Part shown: one piece after another, positions 12,001-21,716 of the stretch
Layout of the letters: every line of letters begins with the position of its first letter
Position numbering within the stretch: the first letter of the stretch is position 1
Origin: Pycnopodia helianthoides
Taxonomy: Eukaryota > Echinodermata > Asteroidea > Forcipulatida > Asteriidae
Assembly (NCBI GenBank): GCA_032158295.1
Contig: CM063258.1
Location: forward strand, 5,350,583-5,414,582
Direction: 5' to 3'
DNA: 64,000 bases
Translations under genes and position numbers: made by a program
The notes under the pieces: model-generated
Told to the model about the DNA's origin: nothing
The model's input: the letters and a program-made list of their open reading frames with translations, nothing else
Databases searched by the model: none

Positions 12001-15000
12001 TACCTGAAAATAGTAGACAAATGCCAGACGAATGTAGAAGGCGTCGTTGTTTGGGTCTAACACGCACGCCTTCTTCATATTCAAAATGGCCGACTGAAAG
12101 TCACACATCTGTAGGTAGGCTTCACCACGCATTAGGTAGTATCTGACTTCCTTGGGACAGAGGTTGATGGCTTTGTCAAAGCACACTATGGCTTGACCAT
12201 GCTCCAGCTCGGATAAGAGGATGCATCCTTTCTCGAAGCTAGATGGGGATGTCACAGAGCACATGATGAAAATAAATTGGATGAATAGAAAACGTATTTT
12301 GGCAATACTTGTATCTCAATGTAGCAAAAAATGTACATATCAAAGATGTTGTAATACTACTCTGGCAACATTCCATCATTTTTATTTACTTAGCAATCTT
12401 AAAAAGACTTTACACTAAAAAGATTCAATGTATATTTTATACACTGCATTTTATGTTAACCTCATCTCAACGCATCAGTGCAAAAAGGTTGCATCTCACA
12501 CGAAAATGCTCCATGCAAAAACTGAAAATCTTGGCGCATACTTGCTTTGTGTTTACATTTGGGCTGATTTTAATCAAAATTCAACGGTTGGACAATTTAA
12601 AATTTCAAGCGTAACGTAAGTGCTGTTTTAGGAGATACAACGTTTTTGCATTGACACATCGATCTCACGTTTTTAAAACTATTTATTATTTATTATTACA
12701 AATTTACTTCAGACAGAAAATGCATAAAACATCAGCCAGGCACCAGTATTCAGAGGTCTGAGAAAAAAATGTAAGTTATTTTCTTACTGTTCTCTGGCCT
12801 TGCTTCCCACAACCTCTTCCATGCTCCGTCTTTTGTCGAGTCGAGGCTCACCAAAAAGCCCGAAGAGATTGGTCTCTCTTCGAGCTGCATCACTGGCAGC
12901 TCGCTCTTTCCTCTTCTGTTTGGCCTCCTCGATCTTCTCCTCACTGACTGCTGTAGGGAAAAGGTCAGCTTTGTCTGCATCTGGCTGCTGAAGTAAAAAA
13001 GAAAATATGAAGAATCTCATTAGAGGACAACTTCAGTTAAATATGGTCAAAATGGTTTTACACAAGACTGAAAAAGTTGAGGTCCCTGAAATGGAAGCAA
13101 AGAGATGGGGTGGATATCTAAGTATTTTTTTATGAACAATACAAAACAGATGAATGCATAAGTGTTATCCATTGTTTATATGGGGGGGGGCCTACCTGTT
13201 GACTTGCCCTTTACATATTATATAATGTTACAGTGTTTTATCAATAAAGCATTTGACTTACCTCTTTTGTTTCAACATCTTTGATCACTGATTTCTCGTC
13301 ATCTTCTTTCTCTTTCTCAGGCGCAGTCTCCTTATCACTCTCATCTTCTGAACTTGTAACCTCGTCCTCTTCTTCCACTCCAAATTCCTTAGCGCTCATC
13401 CTTCCGGTCAGATCATCAGCAAAGGTCACACTCTTGACACTCTCCCCCCTACTGAAGGTCTTTCGGTCCTGCCGCACCCCCGAGTCCCCCCTGACTGAAT
13501 ACAGTGGCGTTTGTGTGTACTCATAATCAGGGGAGGTGAAGTCTTTCATCTCATCGTAACCAAACTCTGTGCTCACAGTGGCATGGGTTAGGGGCCTTTC
13601 CTGCAGTTGCTGGCTTGGGGGATGCGGGGTGGTGAATCGGGACAGATCCCCCTTGGTGGCGATCGATATACCAGTCTCTGGCGTCCCCGGTTTGCTTGGG
13701 GTTGTGTCGTCGCTTGCCTGTCTTGCATTGCTTACAACGCTGTATCTACGGTCCACTGATACTGTGGAGTCTGTCCGCGTTGGTGGGGTAGGCTCTGTTC
13801 TAGTGGATATGCTGCTGTCTCTTCTCACCAATTCTTTGTTCTCAGCAACTGAGACTTCTGGAGATATGACTGCATTCATGTTGCTACTTGGAGGCATGTC
13901 ATCAACTTCCCCAGGAGTCTGCTCTTGGATTATTTCATCAGGCAAGACATGCTGGGCTTCATTTGTAACATCTCTGCTTCAGTCCTAGGGGAATAGAATC
14001 ATCGACGACATCCACTTCAACATTCAACGTTACAGTTAAAGATTTTACATCTTTTTCATTTATGGATTCTATGTTTTTTTCATTATCAAGTGGGGAATTC
14101 TCATTGAGTTGTTTCGATTCTCCATTTGTGCTGCTGGCAGATTCTGGTTTGATTTCACCCCTTTCTGTTATAACATCATCTTCTCCGCCTTCCCCTGGGC
14201 TGTTTTGAGGATGAATCTGGCTTCAAACTTTTCGTTTCCTCTGAAAGGTTATTTTGTTGTTCTTCATTCCCTGGAGAGGATGGATTGTTACTGACACCGA
14301 TCTTTTGATGAAATCAAAGCTGTCTCCTCCTCATTATTACCACTAGTTTTGGAAGGAGATGCTGTAGTTTCAACCTCTTCAACACCCGCATCTGTACTAA
14401 ATCTTCATGTGGGTCTTTATTATTGCTGAGTGATGAGGCTACAGCCTGTGTTTCATCTTGTGTAGTGTCAACGTTGGTCAGGGCAGCTTCTGGAATAGTC
14501 TTATTCCAGTTGTTTCTGGGCTAGTCTCCGACTCCATCCCAGTCACATTTTGACTAGTCTCCATCTCAGTCACTTGTTCTTTGCCTCCTGGTGTATTTTC
14601 TCTTCATCCATTTTTAAGGTTGCACCCTTCGGAAGTCTTGGTACACTTGTTGGGTCAAAATCTACAAGTTCATTTGAAACAATAAAAATAATCATTTAAA
14701 AAAAAAGGTTCACAACGAATGCACAGAAACCACTAGGCCTATTCTGTATGAACTGCACAAAGTATTTAAGTTTTAAACGTTCCAATAAATAAAGAATCTA
14801 CTCTATGCCTATGTACTTTTTTTTCTTCAAATAAAAAAAACTTGAATATATGACACGTAATTCTGCACAAAAACCACCCAAGGTCTCACCACTGTACAGC
14901 CTGTCAATGTCTAGTTTCCATAAAGGCCTCGCAATCGCCATAGTTACAGGAAAGTTTCAGTCCCTCTGTATAAATAACATGGTAATAAATGCAACTTCAA

Positions 15001-15578
15001 AAAGTTGTCAGTAAAACTAAAAAGAAAACCAGTGTTATTGGAAGTTCTTTTACAAAATTTAGTGAAACTTCCTTTCTCCATACAGCCATACATCCCCATG
15101 GGGAAATATATTACAAGTTTGTTATTGCCAGTGGACTTGTTGGAGCTACCTCCATGGTTATGCATACACACGGAGAATCTCCCAGTCCCACACACAATGC
15201 ATTGTTGAGAGTTAGAACATGTAGAAGGATAACATTTTCATAAAATGTAATGTCACACCGTACACCACCTGGCACTAAAAAAAAAGTTCGACCTCCATCA
15301 TTGATCATGGACGGTCTCACAGAGTCACACTATTTCCGAACTCATTGAATTTCAAGTTCAACACAATTCCACAACTTACAACTTACTAAGTTACAATATA
15401 CAACTTTATACAAGGGCAATATAACCCTTCTAACAATACATGTCTCATGAAGTAAAGTAAGCTCTTCTTGTAGGTAAACTTTTGCACTTTATCTTACCTA
15501 GGTTCTGTGAAAATCCTTTCTCGTACTCCTGGCATTCGTTAATCGTTGTAGGACGTATGTACGGAAGGAAGTCGCCAT
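2710..15578 (-). CDS. TTC16: Tetratricopeptide repeat protein 16 (TTC16), 11 coding exons
   Basis: Coding exons (high to low): 15498-15578, 13262-14661, 12788-12987, 12004-12238, 11575-11675, 10685-10814, 9956-10170, 8899-9146, 7181-7425, 4262-4464, 2710-3004. All have GT donors and AG acceptors, and phases agree at every junction. From exon 4 on, the product is a TPR array with FEKGCILLSE, DFQSAILNMKKACVLDP, EAQRQLLLTYNDFAVECF, EKGLYVNRGD and AEARFTVAIQHNP; order and wording match vertebrate TTC16 as I know it. About 1,117 residues if exon 11 is read through, against about 870 in human. Roughly 530 acidic, disordered residues precede the TPRs, which human TTC16 lacks. TPR proteins are scaffolds; a ciliary or testis role is family context, not visible here. 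Oddities: exon 1 is one base short for its exit phase, and exon 2 changes frame six times. The start at 15578 was chosen for its AAACATGG context. Identity is secure; the N-terminal reading is provisional. Confidence 0.9.
3352..3423 (+). pseudogene. tRNA-Asn-like pseudogene (anticodon GTT)
   Basis: 72 nt with a perfect seven-pair acceptor stem (GGCTAGA/TCTAGCC), D arm GCTC-AGTTGGTA-GAGC and an intact B box GGTTCAAATCC. The loop ATGTTAA puts GTT at 34-36. The anticodon stem (CCGGC/CAAGG) has three mismatches and the T stem (GTTGG/CCCTC) two, so correct folding is unlikely. It lies in the last intron of TTC16. Confidence 0.65.
3985..4190 (-). repeat. tRNA-derived SINE, copy 1
   Basis: On the minus strand it reads GTGTGGGTTCAAGTCCCGAT (B-box) after CTGGTGTTTCTGACCAGCAG, followed by GGCACTTGTGTCCTTTAGCA. 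The tRNA head recalls a class II (Leu/Ser-like) tRNA. In a TTC16 intron. Confidence 0.6.
4740..6120. repeat. Diverged tandem repeat of about 150 bp with CCGGTTCAAACCGG motif
   Basis: TTTGACCTTGACTTCCGG-type motifs at about 4909, 5227, 5751, 5902 and 6052 are spaced in multiples close to 150 bp. Each is followed by TGAACCA-ATTGGATTTTTACAAT and GACAAACGCTGCACAGA-GTGACC. An unrelated insert (about 5420-5600) breaks the array. In a TTC16 intron. Confidence 0.75.
6600..6900 (-). repeat. tRNA-derived SINE, copy 2 (split by a hairpin element)
   Basis: Right part (minus strand) TGGCTAAGCGGTTAAGAGCA, CCAGGCTCATGCTCTGGTGT is an A-box head. Left part CTGATCAGCAGAGTGAGGGT continues it after the 6654 hairpin is removed. 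Confidence 0.6.
6654..6846. mobile_element. GGCCCAATTTCATAGAGC hairpin element, inserted in a SINE
   Basis: TCCAATTTCATAGAGCTGC at the left pairs with GCAGCTCTATGAAATTGGGC at the right; 193 bp foldback. The tRNA-like SINE sequence is interrupted at GATCAG|AAACACC and resumes after it. Confidence 0.8.
7599..7975 (+). mobile_element. TTAA MITE family A, copy 1
   Basis: TTAAAGGAACATTACAGAATTGG at the left and GTAACGTTCCTTTAA at the right form terminal inverted repeats inside TTAA. Sits in a TTC16 intron. No coding capacity. TTAA target duplication suggests mobilisation by a piggyBac-type transposase. Confidence 0.85.
8412..8880. repeat. 95-bp minisatellite in TTC16 intron 8
   Basis: Starts at about 8413, 8508, 8604 and 8698, then shorter decayed units. 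Each unit has two related halves of about 47 bp: ACCCTCACATACCCCTGTTC-AGTTGATAAG and ACCCTCACATAACGATGTTC-ACATGATAAAAC. It ends some 20 bp from exon 8. Confidence 0.85.
9223..9486. mobile_element. Long inverted repeat with GATCGAAACGTC arms
   Basis: Arms of about 115 bp (9223-9339, 9371-9486) are near-perfect inverted copies (GGAAAGGTTTGCGGT, CTCTTATTGAGTTGGGGTG, CTGATCGAAACGTCAAG), separated by an A-rich spacer with a run of about 14 A. In a TTC16 intron. Confidence 0.85.
10979..11321 (-). mobile_element. TTAA MITE family B, copy 2 (inverted)
   Basis: Same element in reverse orientation in a TTC16 intron, TTAA on both sides, with ATTATCGCGCGCGTGATAAT near its centre. Confidence 0.85.
13262..14661 (-). 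CDS. TTC16: TTC16 exon 2: long acidic disordered exon with frame breaks
   Basis: Entry (G|AT, giving DFDPTSVPRLPKG) and exit (VETKE|GTAAGT) lie in the same frame, and 1,400 nt is the right length, yet that frame has stops between about 13.98 and 14.60 kb. Open Glu/Ser/Thr-rich reading continues only by moving frame near 14,604, 14,500, 14,400, 14,304, 14,204 and 13,980. The first three moves are each one base short and the last three each one base long, so they cancel. From 13,980 to 13,262 the frame is intact, with SxxSSISTRTEPTPPTRTDS, FADDLTGRMSAKEF and EEEDEVTSSEDESDKE stretches typical of a disordered linker. Confidence 0.75.
15498..15578 (-). CDS. TTC16: TTC16 first coding exon (one base short for its phase)
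   Basis: ATG at 15578 sits in a strong AAACATGG context. The ATG frame reads MATSF and then runs into a TAG at the donor. The frame that matches exon 2 reads PYIRPTTINECQEYEKGFSQN before the donor CTAG|GTAAGA, and has no ATG of its own. The exon is 81 nt but needs 82 for exit phase 1. One missing C in the CC at about 15,563-15,566 would reconcile both. A second in-frame ATG lies at 15587. No TATA box is evident upstream. Confidence 0.7.
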   Translation of the reverse strand: MATSFRTYVLQRLTNARSTRKDFHRT

Positions 15579-16130
15579 GTTTATCATTCCCCGGGCAACA
15601 ATGTATCGCGCCCTCTACCGCCGTCTATTGTTTGTTTAGCAATCGTACGCGTTATCGTCTGTCGAAAATTCAACATGTCTGTTCTTTTATCTTCAACTTT
15701 CTTACCTATCAAAACAAAGTCGTCATAGAAATGTCAGCAGACTGTAAGGACAACTTGCATTTGATCAAATAGTGCAAGGGAAAGTTCAATGAATGGAAGA
15801 CCCATTTTCCCTTTATCATCAATCACACAAGCCTACGTCATCTTCCGTATGTCGCTATAAAGGCGCCCCTCTCAAACTTCGAGGCCACCTACTCTACGGT
15901 ATGCCCAGGCCTAATCAAGTGCATCCTGCAATTTTTGTGAATTCGTCATGTCCATTCGGAGCAGTAACAATGATGAGGAAAAGAATCAAATACTATCATA
16001 CAAGAGATATAAATATGAATTATTATTTAAATCATAAAAATATTTCATGTAATTGCGTGGATCCACGGGTTTTAAAATGTGTTGTTTATGTTATCGTTAT
16101 ACAAATAACAAAGTAATAAAATATTAGCAA

Positions 16131-16201
16131 GGGGACACCCGGATTTGAACCAGGGACCTCTCGATCTGCAGTCGAATGCTCTACCACTGAGCTATATCCC
16201 C
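16131..16201 (-). tRNA. tRNA-Cys (GCA)
   Basis: On the minus strand: perfect acceptor stem apart from a G-T pair (GGGGATA/TGTCCCC), D arm TAGCTCAGTGGTAGAGC, anticodon arm TTCGA-CTGCAGA-TCGAG with GCA in the loop, and T arm CCTGG-TTCAAAT-CCGGG. A and B box promoter elements are intact and there is no intron. It is the best-preserved of three tandem copies and probably functional. Confidence 0.9.
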
Positions 16202-17378
16202 ACCTTGATTCACTGGCTGCAATTTACGTTTAAATAACGTTGCAGCTTGTTAGTGACGGCTGATGCAATATGCACTCAATATTACTCAATGCCCTTGAAT
16301 GGGCCACGCATGACCATCTGGCAGTATAGGTCACAATTGCACTTTTTTTATGTGTTAATAATTGTTAGATTGCTGATTTTCTATTAAAGACTCTTGACTG
16401 GAAGTAATATCTGGGATATTTTAACTGGCTGAAATGAATCAAGCCAACCTAATTTAATAAAGGCCTACAAAATGTTGACAGGAAACCCATATCCTACCTA
16501 TTATAGTTTCAAGTCAATTAGTACTTGCAGTGTAATCATAATCGCTGGATAACAATTTTTTACCTATAAATACAATTATTGCATGTTTGTATCATTATTT
16601 GTGCGCATACACGTTTTTGAAATAAAATAATTATTGGAAAAGGTTGTTCTTGGGCCTCCCATGTTGCATTATTCTCTCCATATTTATTATTAATATTTTA
16701 AACAACTTTTTTGTAAAGACAAACTTTTTTTAAACGAAATTTAAGAGACCAGTCCATTAAAACAGGCTTAAAACGATCGTTTTATATAGCGCAGTGGCGG
16801 GTAAAGAGTCGAGCGAAACCCCCGTTCTAAAATCCAAGTGTTCTTGATGAAAACGTTGCTCACCCCAACATCCCAAGCTTCAAATCTTACTTTAGAACAA
16901 TAATTTAAATCATGACACTAAATGACGACAATAAAATCGTTGGCTTTTCTGAGACATAGCCAAATATAGCATGGAAAACGTCAAACTACCCTAGTTAAAT
17001 CTTGAATGAAAGTTTAAAAAATTTATTGACCGCCTCTTATCAATATAATTCCCACAGGAGATTTAAATAAATCTCTAAAACCTTAGCTTTTAAGGCTAAC
17101 ATATCTGCTATGGCTATCCGTGTCAGGTACCTTGCATAACAGTGATAATGTCAGTTCTAATTACCATACCATGAAAGGAACCAGACTGTCGTTTCCTTCT
17201 AGCCTCGGTTTGGTTACATTGGGTCAAATAGAAGAAAACAAGATGGCCGCACCAAGATGAAGGTCAATAACCACTCCTGTCTTTGACAGATGGCTTCACA
17301 CGGTTTGGAGTGGTCCTCCACGAGTTTAAGTTTGTTTTGTTTCCGCTATTACAACTACAAAAGTAGAAAATGCTATAA

Positions 17379-17444
17379 GGGGACACCGGATTTGAACCAG
17401 GGACCTCTCGATCTGCAGTCGAATGCTCTACCACTGATTATCCC
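17379..17444 (-). pseudogene. tRNA-Cys pseudogene (second copy)
   Basis: Same sequence as the 16131 tRNA through the T and anticodon arms, but with one base lost in the acceptor/T arm side and about five bases lost where the D arm meets the acceptor stem. The acceptor stem can no longer pair fully. Confidence 0.8.
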
Positions 17445-18434
17445 AAGTTACTCAATCTGCTGTTATTTATAACTAAATCATATTCAGCTTAGTGCGGCTG
17501 ACGCAAAATGCGCCCAAATTATACTGAATGCATGGATATGAGTGGGCCACGCATGACACCTGGCAATATTCACAATATTGATTTGTATGTGTTAATAATT
17601 GTTAGTTTCCCTGATTGTCTTTATAAACTCAAGACTGGAAGTATTTCTGTTAGTTTTTTTTACTGGCTGAAATTAGTCAGACAATTTAATTTAATTTAAC
17701 ATTCGAGATAGATTTGAAAAAATGTTGACAGGTAGACCAGGCCTATGCCTATTATAGCTCAGTGGTAAAAGCATCATCGACTGCAGAGTGCGACACCCGA
17801 ACATCCCAAGCTCAAATCTTACTTTAGATTAATAATTTAGAGTCTAGGCACTAATGACGACAATACACTCGTTGACTTTTCTGAAAAAACCCCTTTCAAA
17901 ATCCACTGAATACAATTGTTAGGAAACTTTTTCATTAAAACACTCGATGATGCCATGGTACTATTTTTTAAAAGTCTGCTGTTTGTAAACAAATTTTGTG
18001 TACTCCAGCAAAACAAAATCGGTTGGAAATTCCAAGTTCCCTTTTGAGACAGAGCCAAATATAGCATGGAAAATGTCAAATAACCCTGGGTTGATTCTTT
18101 GAAAGAAAAAAAAAACATTATTGCCCATTATTCAAATAATAAGCATTTTCTGCTATGGTTATATCTGTGTCAGGTACCCTGCAACAGTGATAATGTCAGT
18201 TCTAATTCTCATATACCATGAAAGGAACCAGACTGTCTTTTCCTTCTAGCCTCGGTTTGGTTACTGGGTCAAATAGAAAAAACAAGATGGCTGCACCAAG
18301 AAGAAGTTCAATTACTACCCCTGGCCGTAATGTCTTTGACAGATGGCTTCCACAAGGTTTTGGAGTGGTCCTCCACGAGTTTGAATTTGTTTTATTTTCG
18401 TTAAACAAATACAAAAGTAAGAAAAAACTAGCAA

Positions 18435-18505
18435 GGGGACACCCGGATTTGAACCAGGGACCAGTCGATATGCAGTCGAATGCTCTACCACTGAGCTATG
18501 TCCTC
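18435..18505 (-). tRNA. tRNA-Cys (GCA) third copy, slightly degraded
   Basis: Full length, with the anticodon loop still showing GCA. It carries an acceptor mismatch at pair 2-71 (GAGGACA/TGTCCCC), an anticodon-stem mismatch at 27-43 and a changed loop base. It may be transcribable but is less likely functional than the 16131 copy. Confidence 0.6.
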
Positions 18506-18799
18506 AAGTTCCTCAATTTTCTATAATGTACAAATATAAATCAAATTGCAGTTTAGATGGCTGACGCAATGTGCGCGCAATACTACTGAATGCCTGGAAG
18601 TGGTTTGTTTTCCCCGCTAAGTTGCAGCAGAACCAACAGGGGGCGCTGTTTGCGAGGGATTTCGGCATGGAAAAGATACGAATAATGCATAGTGCGCGAG
18701 CTGCTCCCCGACGATTGCAAATGGCAAGACACAATGACGACGACAGGCTATTTGTCTCGTGTAATGTACTAATAGTGTATAAGATAATGAGTATGCGAC

Positions 18800-19085
18800 A
18801 GAGGTATGCAATAAAATTCACGACATTATAACTAAATTCGCATACGTATGAGCACATTTATTCGGGAATTGTTTCACGACATTGCATACGTGTGCGCACA
18901 TTATTTGCGATAAATTTCACGACATTGCAAATAAATTCGCATACATGCGCACAATTATTCGCGAATTGTTTCACGACATTGCATACGTGTGCGCACATAT
19001 TCGCCAATCGTTTTACGTTGCACACGTGTGCGCACATTTGTGGCGATAAATTTTGCGACATCGCATACGTATGCGCACACTGAAC
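18800..19085. repeat. Minisatellite with CACGACATTGCATACGTGTG core
   Basis: Imperfect tandem copies of a 40-70 bp unit built from TTTCACGACATTGCATACG, TGTGCGCACAT and TATTCGCGAATTG. The sub-motifs GCATACGTATGC, GTGCGCAC and TTCGCGAA are self-complementary, so each unit can fold. It directly follows the tRNA-Cys duplication. Confidence 0.75.
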
Positions 19086-19089
19086 GACG

Positions 19090-21130
19090 CATAACTTGAA
19101 TGTAAGTGGGATTATAATTGGCATTCAACTTCTTAGATCCTAAAATACGAGCCTTAGCAAGGTCTAATCTGAATTCTTTTTAAATTACGAGTTAGACCAG
19201 AACCTTCCCTAACAAAATATTGTAAGGTACTAGTTAGGTAGCGCAGGAGTTTGTGTTAATTGTACTTTGAAGAGATTTTACACACAAAATTGTGATTTTA
19301 CTATATATAACAACAGTTAATAAAAGTCCTAAGAAGTACAGATATTTTCTTTAAAAATTCAATCATTTATGTCAGTGTAATGTAGAATTATGTTGTCTTC
19401 CTTATACGTAAGAGGTGAGCGTTAGTTAGACCTGTCTTATCAGTTAATGAGACAAAAATGACATCGAGTGGCAGTTTTGACTAATGGCAATTTCCATAGC
19501 GGAAAAACCAATGACTGTGTGGTGGACGCTTGAAAAGGAACGGAAACAAATTGATGTATAAAATCTACTGACCTGCAAACCTAATGTCGTGAACGCTCTG
19601 GATTGTGGCATTTATGCACAAATACATCACATGTATTGCCCTGGTAGGACGATCAGTATAGGCTATCCATTGCAGTTGTATGCAACGGAGGAGTCCAACC
19701 GGCCGGGGCCACCGGAGAAAAACAACAACAACATTTTGGAGAATCACGCACAGGTCCATTTTTTTCACTTAGACGAGCGCCTCATCAGCCACTAACGTTT
19801 CACAGGTTATTACCGGGTATAATGCTAAAATTGAAATGTAGAATTTTGAACCAAAGTTATAGGCTAAACCACGATTAAATACAACGTATAGGCACTGCAA
19901 AGACACGTCTCTAATGTGGAAACTGTGTTTATTTAGCTCACACACCGCTGCTGCTAAACTGTCCGTTTGGTTATATGCCTCACCGTGTCTGTCCCCACGA
20001 TAAAGTTTACAAAGCACAGCTCTCTATTTAGGCGACACTCGACTTTCAATGCATGTTGGTTGAATAAGCTATGGACTTCGACTACACAAAAGATGGGAGT
20101 TTTGGGCATAATCTTCCCACATGGAGGTAGATAACAAAACATGGTCTTACCTTCTTGTCGAAAACAATTCGTGTGGTGTATCCCGGCAAATGTTAGTCCG
20201 CCGACGGTTGTACCGTTTTTATCCTTGTCGCCATGAGAGTCGGTTTTACATTTTCCAGGGTCTCCGTTCGACACTTAACAGCTGCTCTAACCAAAGGTCC
20301 AAGACAATTTCAACTGTAGAATGTCATGGAAATTGTCGCATCTTAGAGGAATTTCCATGCAATGTTCTCAAAAAGCTTGACTATGTACAAATCTACGTGT
20401 GGGTTCACTGTGTCGTCTGCGAACTCCGGATTTTTGCACAGGTGTTGAACCACGCGCGCTGTGTAAACGGGGCAATTTCATTGGTTGGTTGTTTTTTACA
20501 GAGAACCGGCTTCCGACGGCCGATTGAGGTACAATTTTTTTGTGTGTGAGGACATTTGCTGAATTGCTCACCATTGCGTTTATTTTGTCAGGATAAGCAT
20601 CGTCTTATTAGTTGTCACCAAATTTTGATTCATGGTTTGGATTCCTCCCCTAAAAAAATACATGCATTCTCCCATTTCAACTATCGGACAACAAAATAGT
20701 GTCAATACTGTCATAGACGGGCCGTTGGAAAAAAATCCCAGGGAAGGGGTTCATAATTTATTCAAATAATATCCTGAATCAACGGCTGATTCATTTTATA
20801 CACACAAACCACACTAAAATTCAATGTTTCAAATTATGTCTCGAATCTCGTATGGTGACGTTCGGGGTTGGACTTTCCCCACTCCTTTCTTATTAGAAGA
20901 ATGTTTTTATTCTATTTTTCAATCTAGAGTAAAGACAATTGAAATTCAAGCAAGGAAATGCACAAAACAACTATTCTTCAACACCTTTATACATGTATTT
21001 AATACATAACAAATAATTATTGTGTAACAACACACACACTGCAGTGCTTCAACCAAACCTCAGTGTCAAAACAAAAGGTGGAGAGGTCAGATAACATTTC
21101 CCAATATTACCACATTTAACCTCTAAATTC
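19090..21130. other. Gene-less spacer between TTC16 and the unrecognised gene
   Basis: No splice-supported coding sequence. A plus-strand frame of 142 codons at 20121-20549 has no recognisable domain and dense antisense frames. The 3' UTR of the unrecognised gene may reach into 21.5-22.7 kb, which is AT-rich. Confidence 0.55.
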
Positions 21131-21135
21131 AATCA

Positions 21136-21525
21136 TTAAAGGAAACATTACAGAATTGGTTTTTGCTAACAAAACAGTTGCTGGCAGTGTAAACACTTTA
21201 TGTAGTCCACCATATACATAAACTGACAAACCTGTAGAAGTTTGAGATCGATCGGCCTTCTGGGTCACAAGAAAATAGTGAAAAACCGATTACACATTTG
21301 CATGAAATCATATAGATTCAAATGAATAAAACGCTCACTGAGCGATAAACTCCAATCGGAAAATTAGTTTATTCATTTCTCATCAAATATGGCATTTCAG
21401 ACAGAAATATTTCAAGGGATGTTTTCTCTATCATCATCATTAGACCGTGTAAGTTTTATGTAAATTTGTGAACAAAAAGTTTATTTTAAAAGTTTTTTTT
21501 CTTACCCAATCTGTAATGTACTTAA
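21136..21525 (+). mobile_element. TTAA MITE family A, copy 2
   Basis: Full-length copy flanked by TTAA, downstream of the unrecognised gene. The right end is mutated (CTGTAATGTACTTAA). Confidence 0.85.
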
Positions 21526-21567
21526 AGTGAAATGAAACAAAATAAGTGAAATTCCCATTGCGAGCAT

Positions 21568-21716
21568 GGTCCATTTCTTAGAGTGCTTCAGCAGAAAATA
21601 CTACTAAAAAATGTTCTGCTTAGCAAAATATTGTGCAGAATACCAGTGATACCCTTAATCTGGTAAGCATAGTGATGCTGTATTTTGTGCTTAAGCAGCT
21701 CTATAAAATTGGCCCA
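21568..21716. mobile_element. GGCCCAATTTCATAGAGC hairpin element, degraded copy
   Basis: GGTCCATTTCTTAGAGTGCTT at the left and AAGCAGCTCTATAAAATTGG at the right; shorter and more diverged than the 6654 copy. Confidence 0.65.

Larger units (their letters stand above)
16120..18600. repeat. Tandem duplication headed by tRNA-Cys (two units plus a partial third)
   Basis: After each tRNA copy the same DNA recurs: a GGCTGACGCAA..TGCGC stretch, an ACTGGAAGTA stretch, a second tRNA-like relic (16782-16805 and 17752-17790, TATAGCTCAGTGGTAAAAGC), CCCGAACATCCCAAGC, ACGACAATA, then ATGAAAGGAACCAGACTGTC (17172 and 18219) and AACAAGATGGC. Units are about 1.25 and 1.05 kb; the third stops near 18,600. The copies are clearly diverged, so the duplication is not recent. 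Confidence 0.85.

Noticed and set aside
13569..13988. 139-codon plus-strand frame opposite TTC16 exon 2
   Set aside because: Shadow of the minus-strand coding frame, with no start context or domain.
20121..20549. 142-codon plus-strand open frame
   Set aside because: No recognisable motif, Cys/Arg-rich chance composition, overlapping antisense frames and no splice-supported neighbours.
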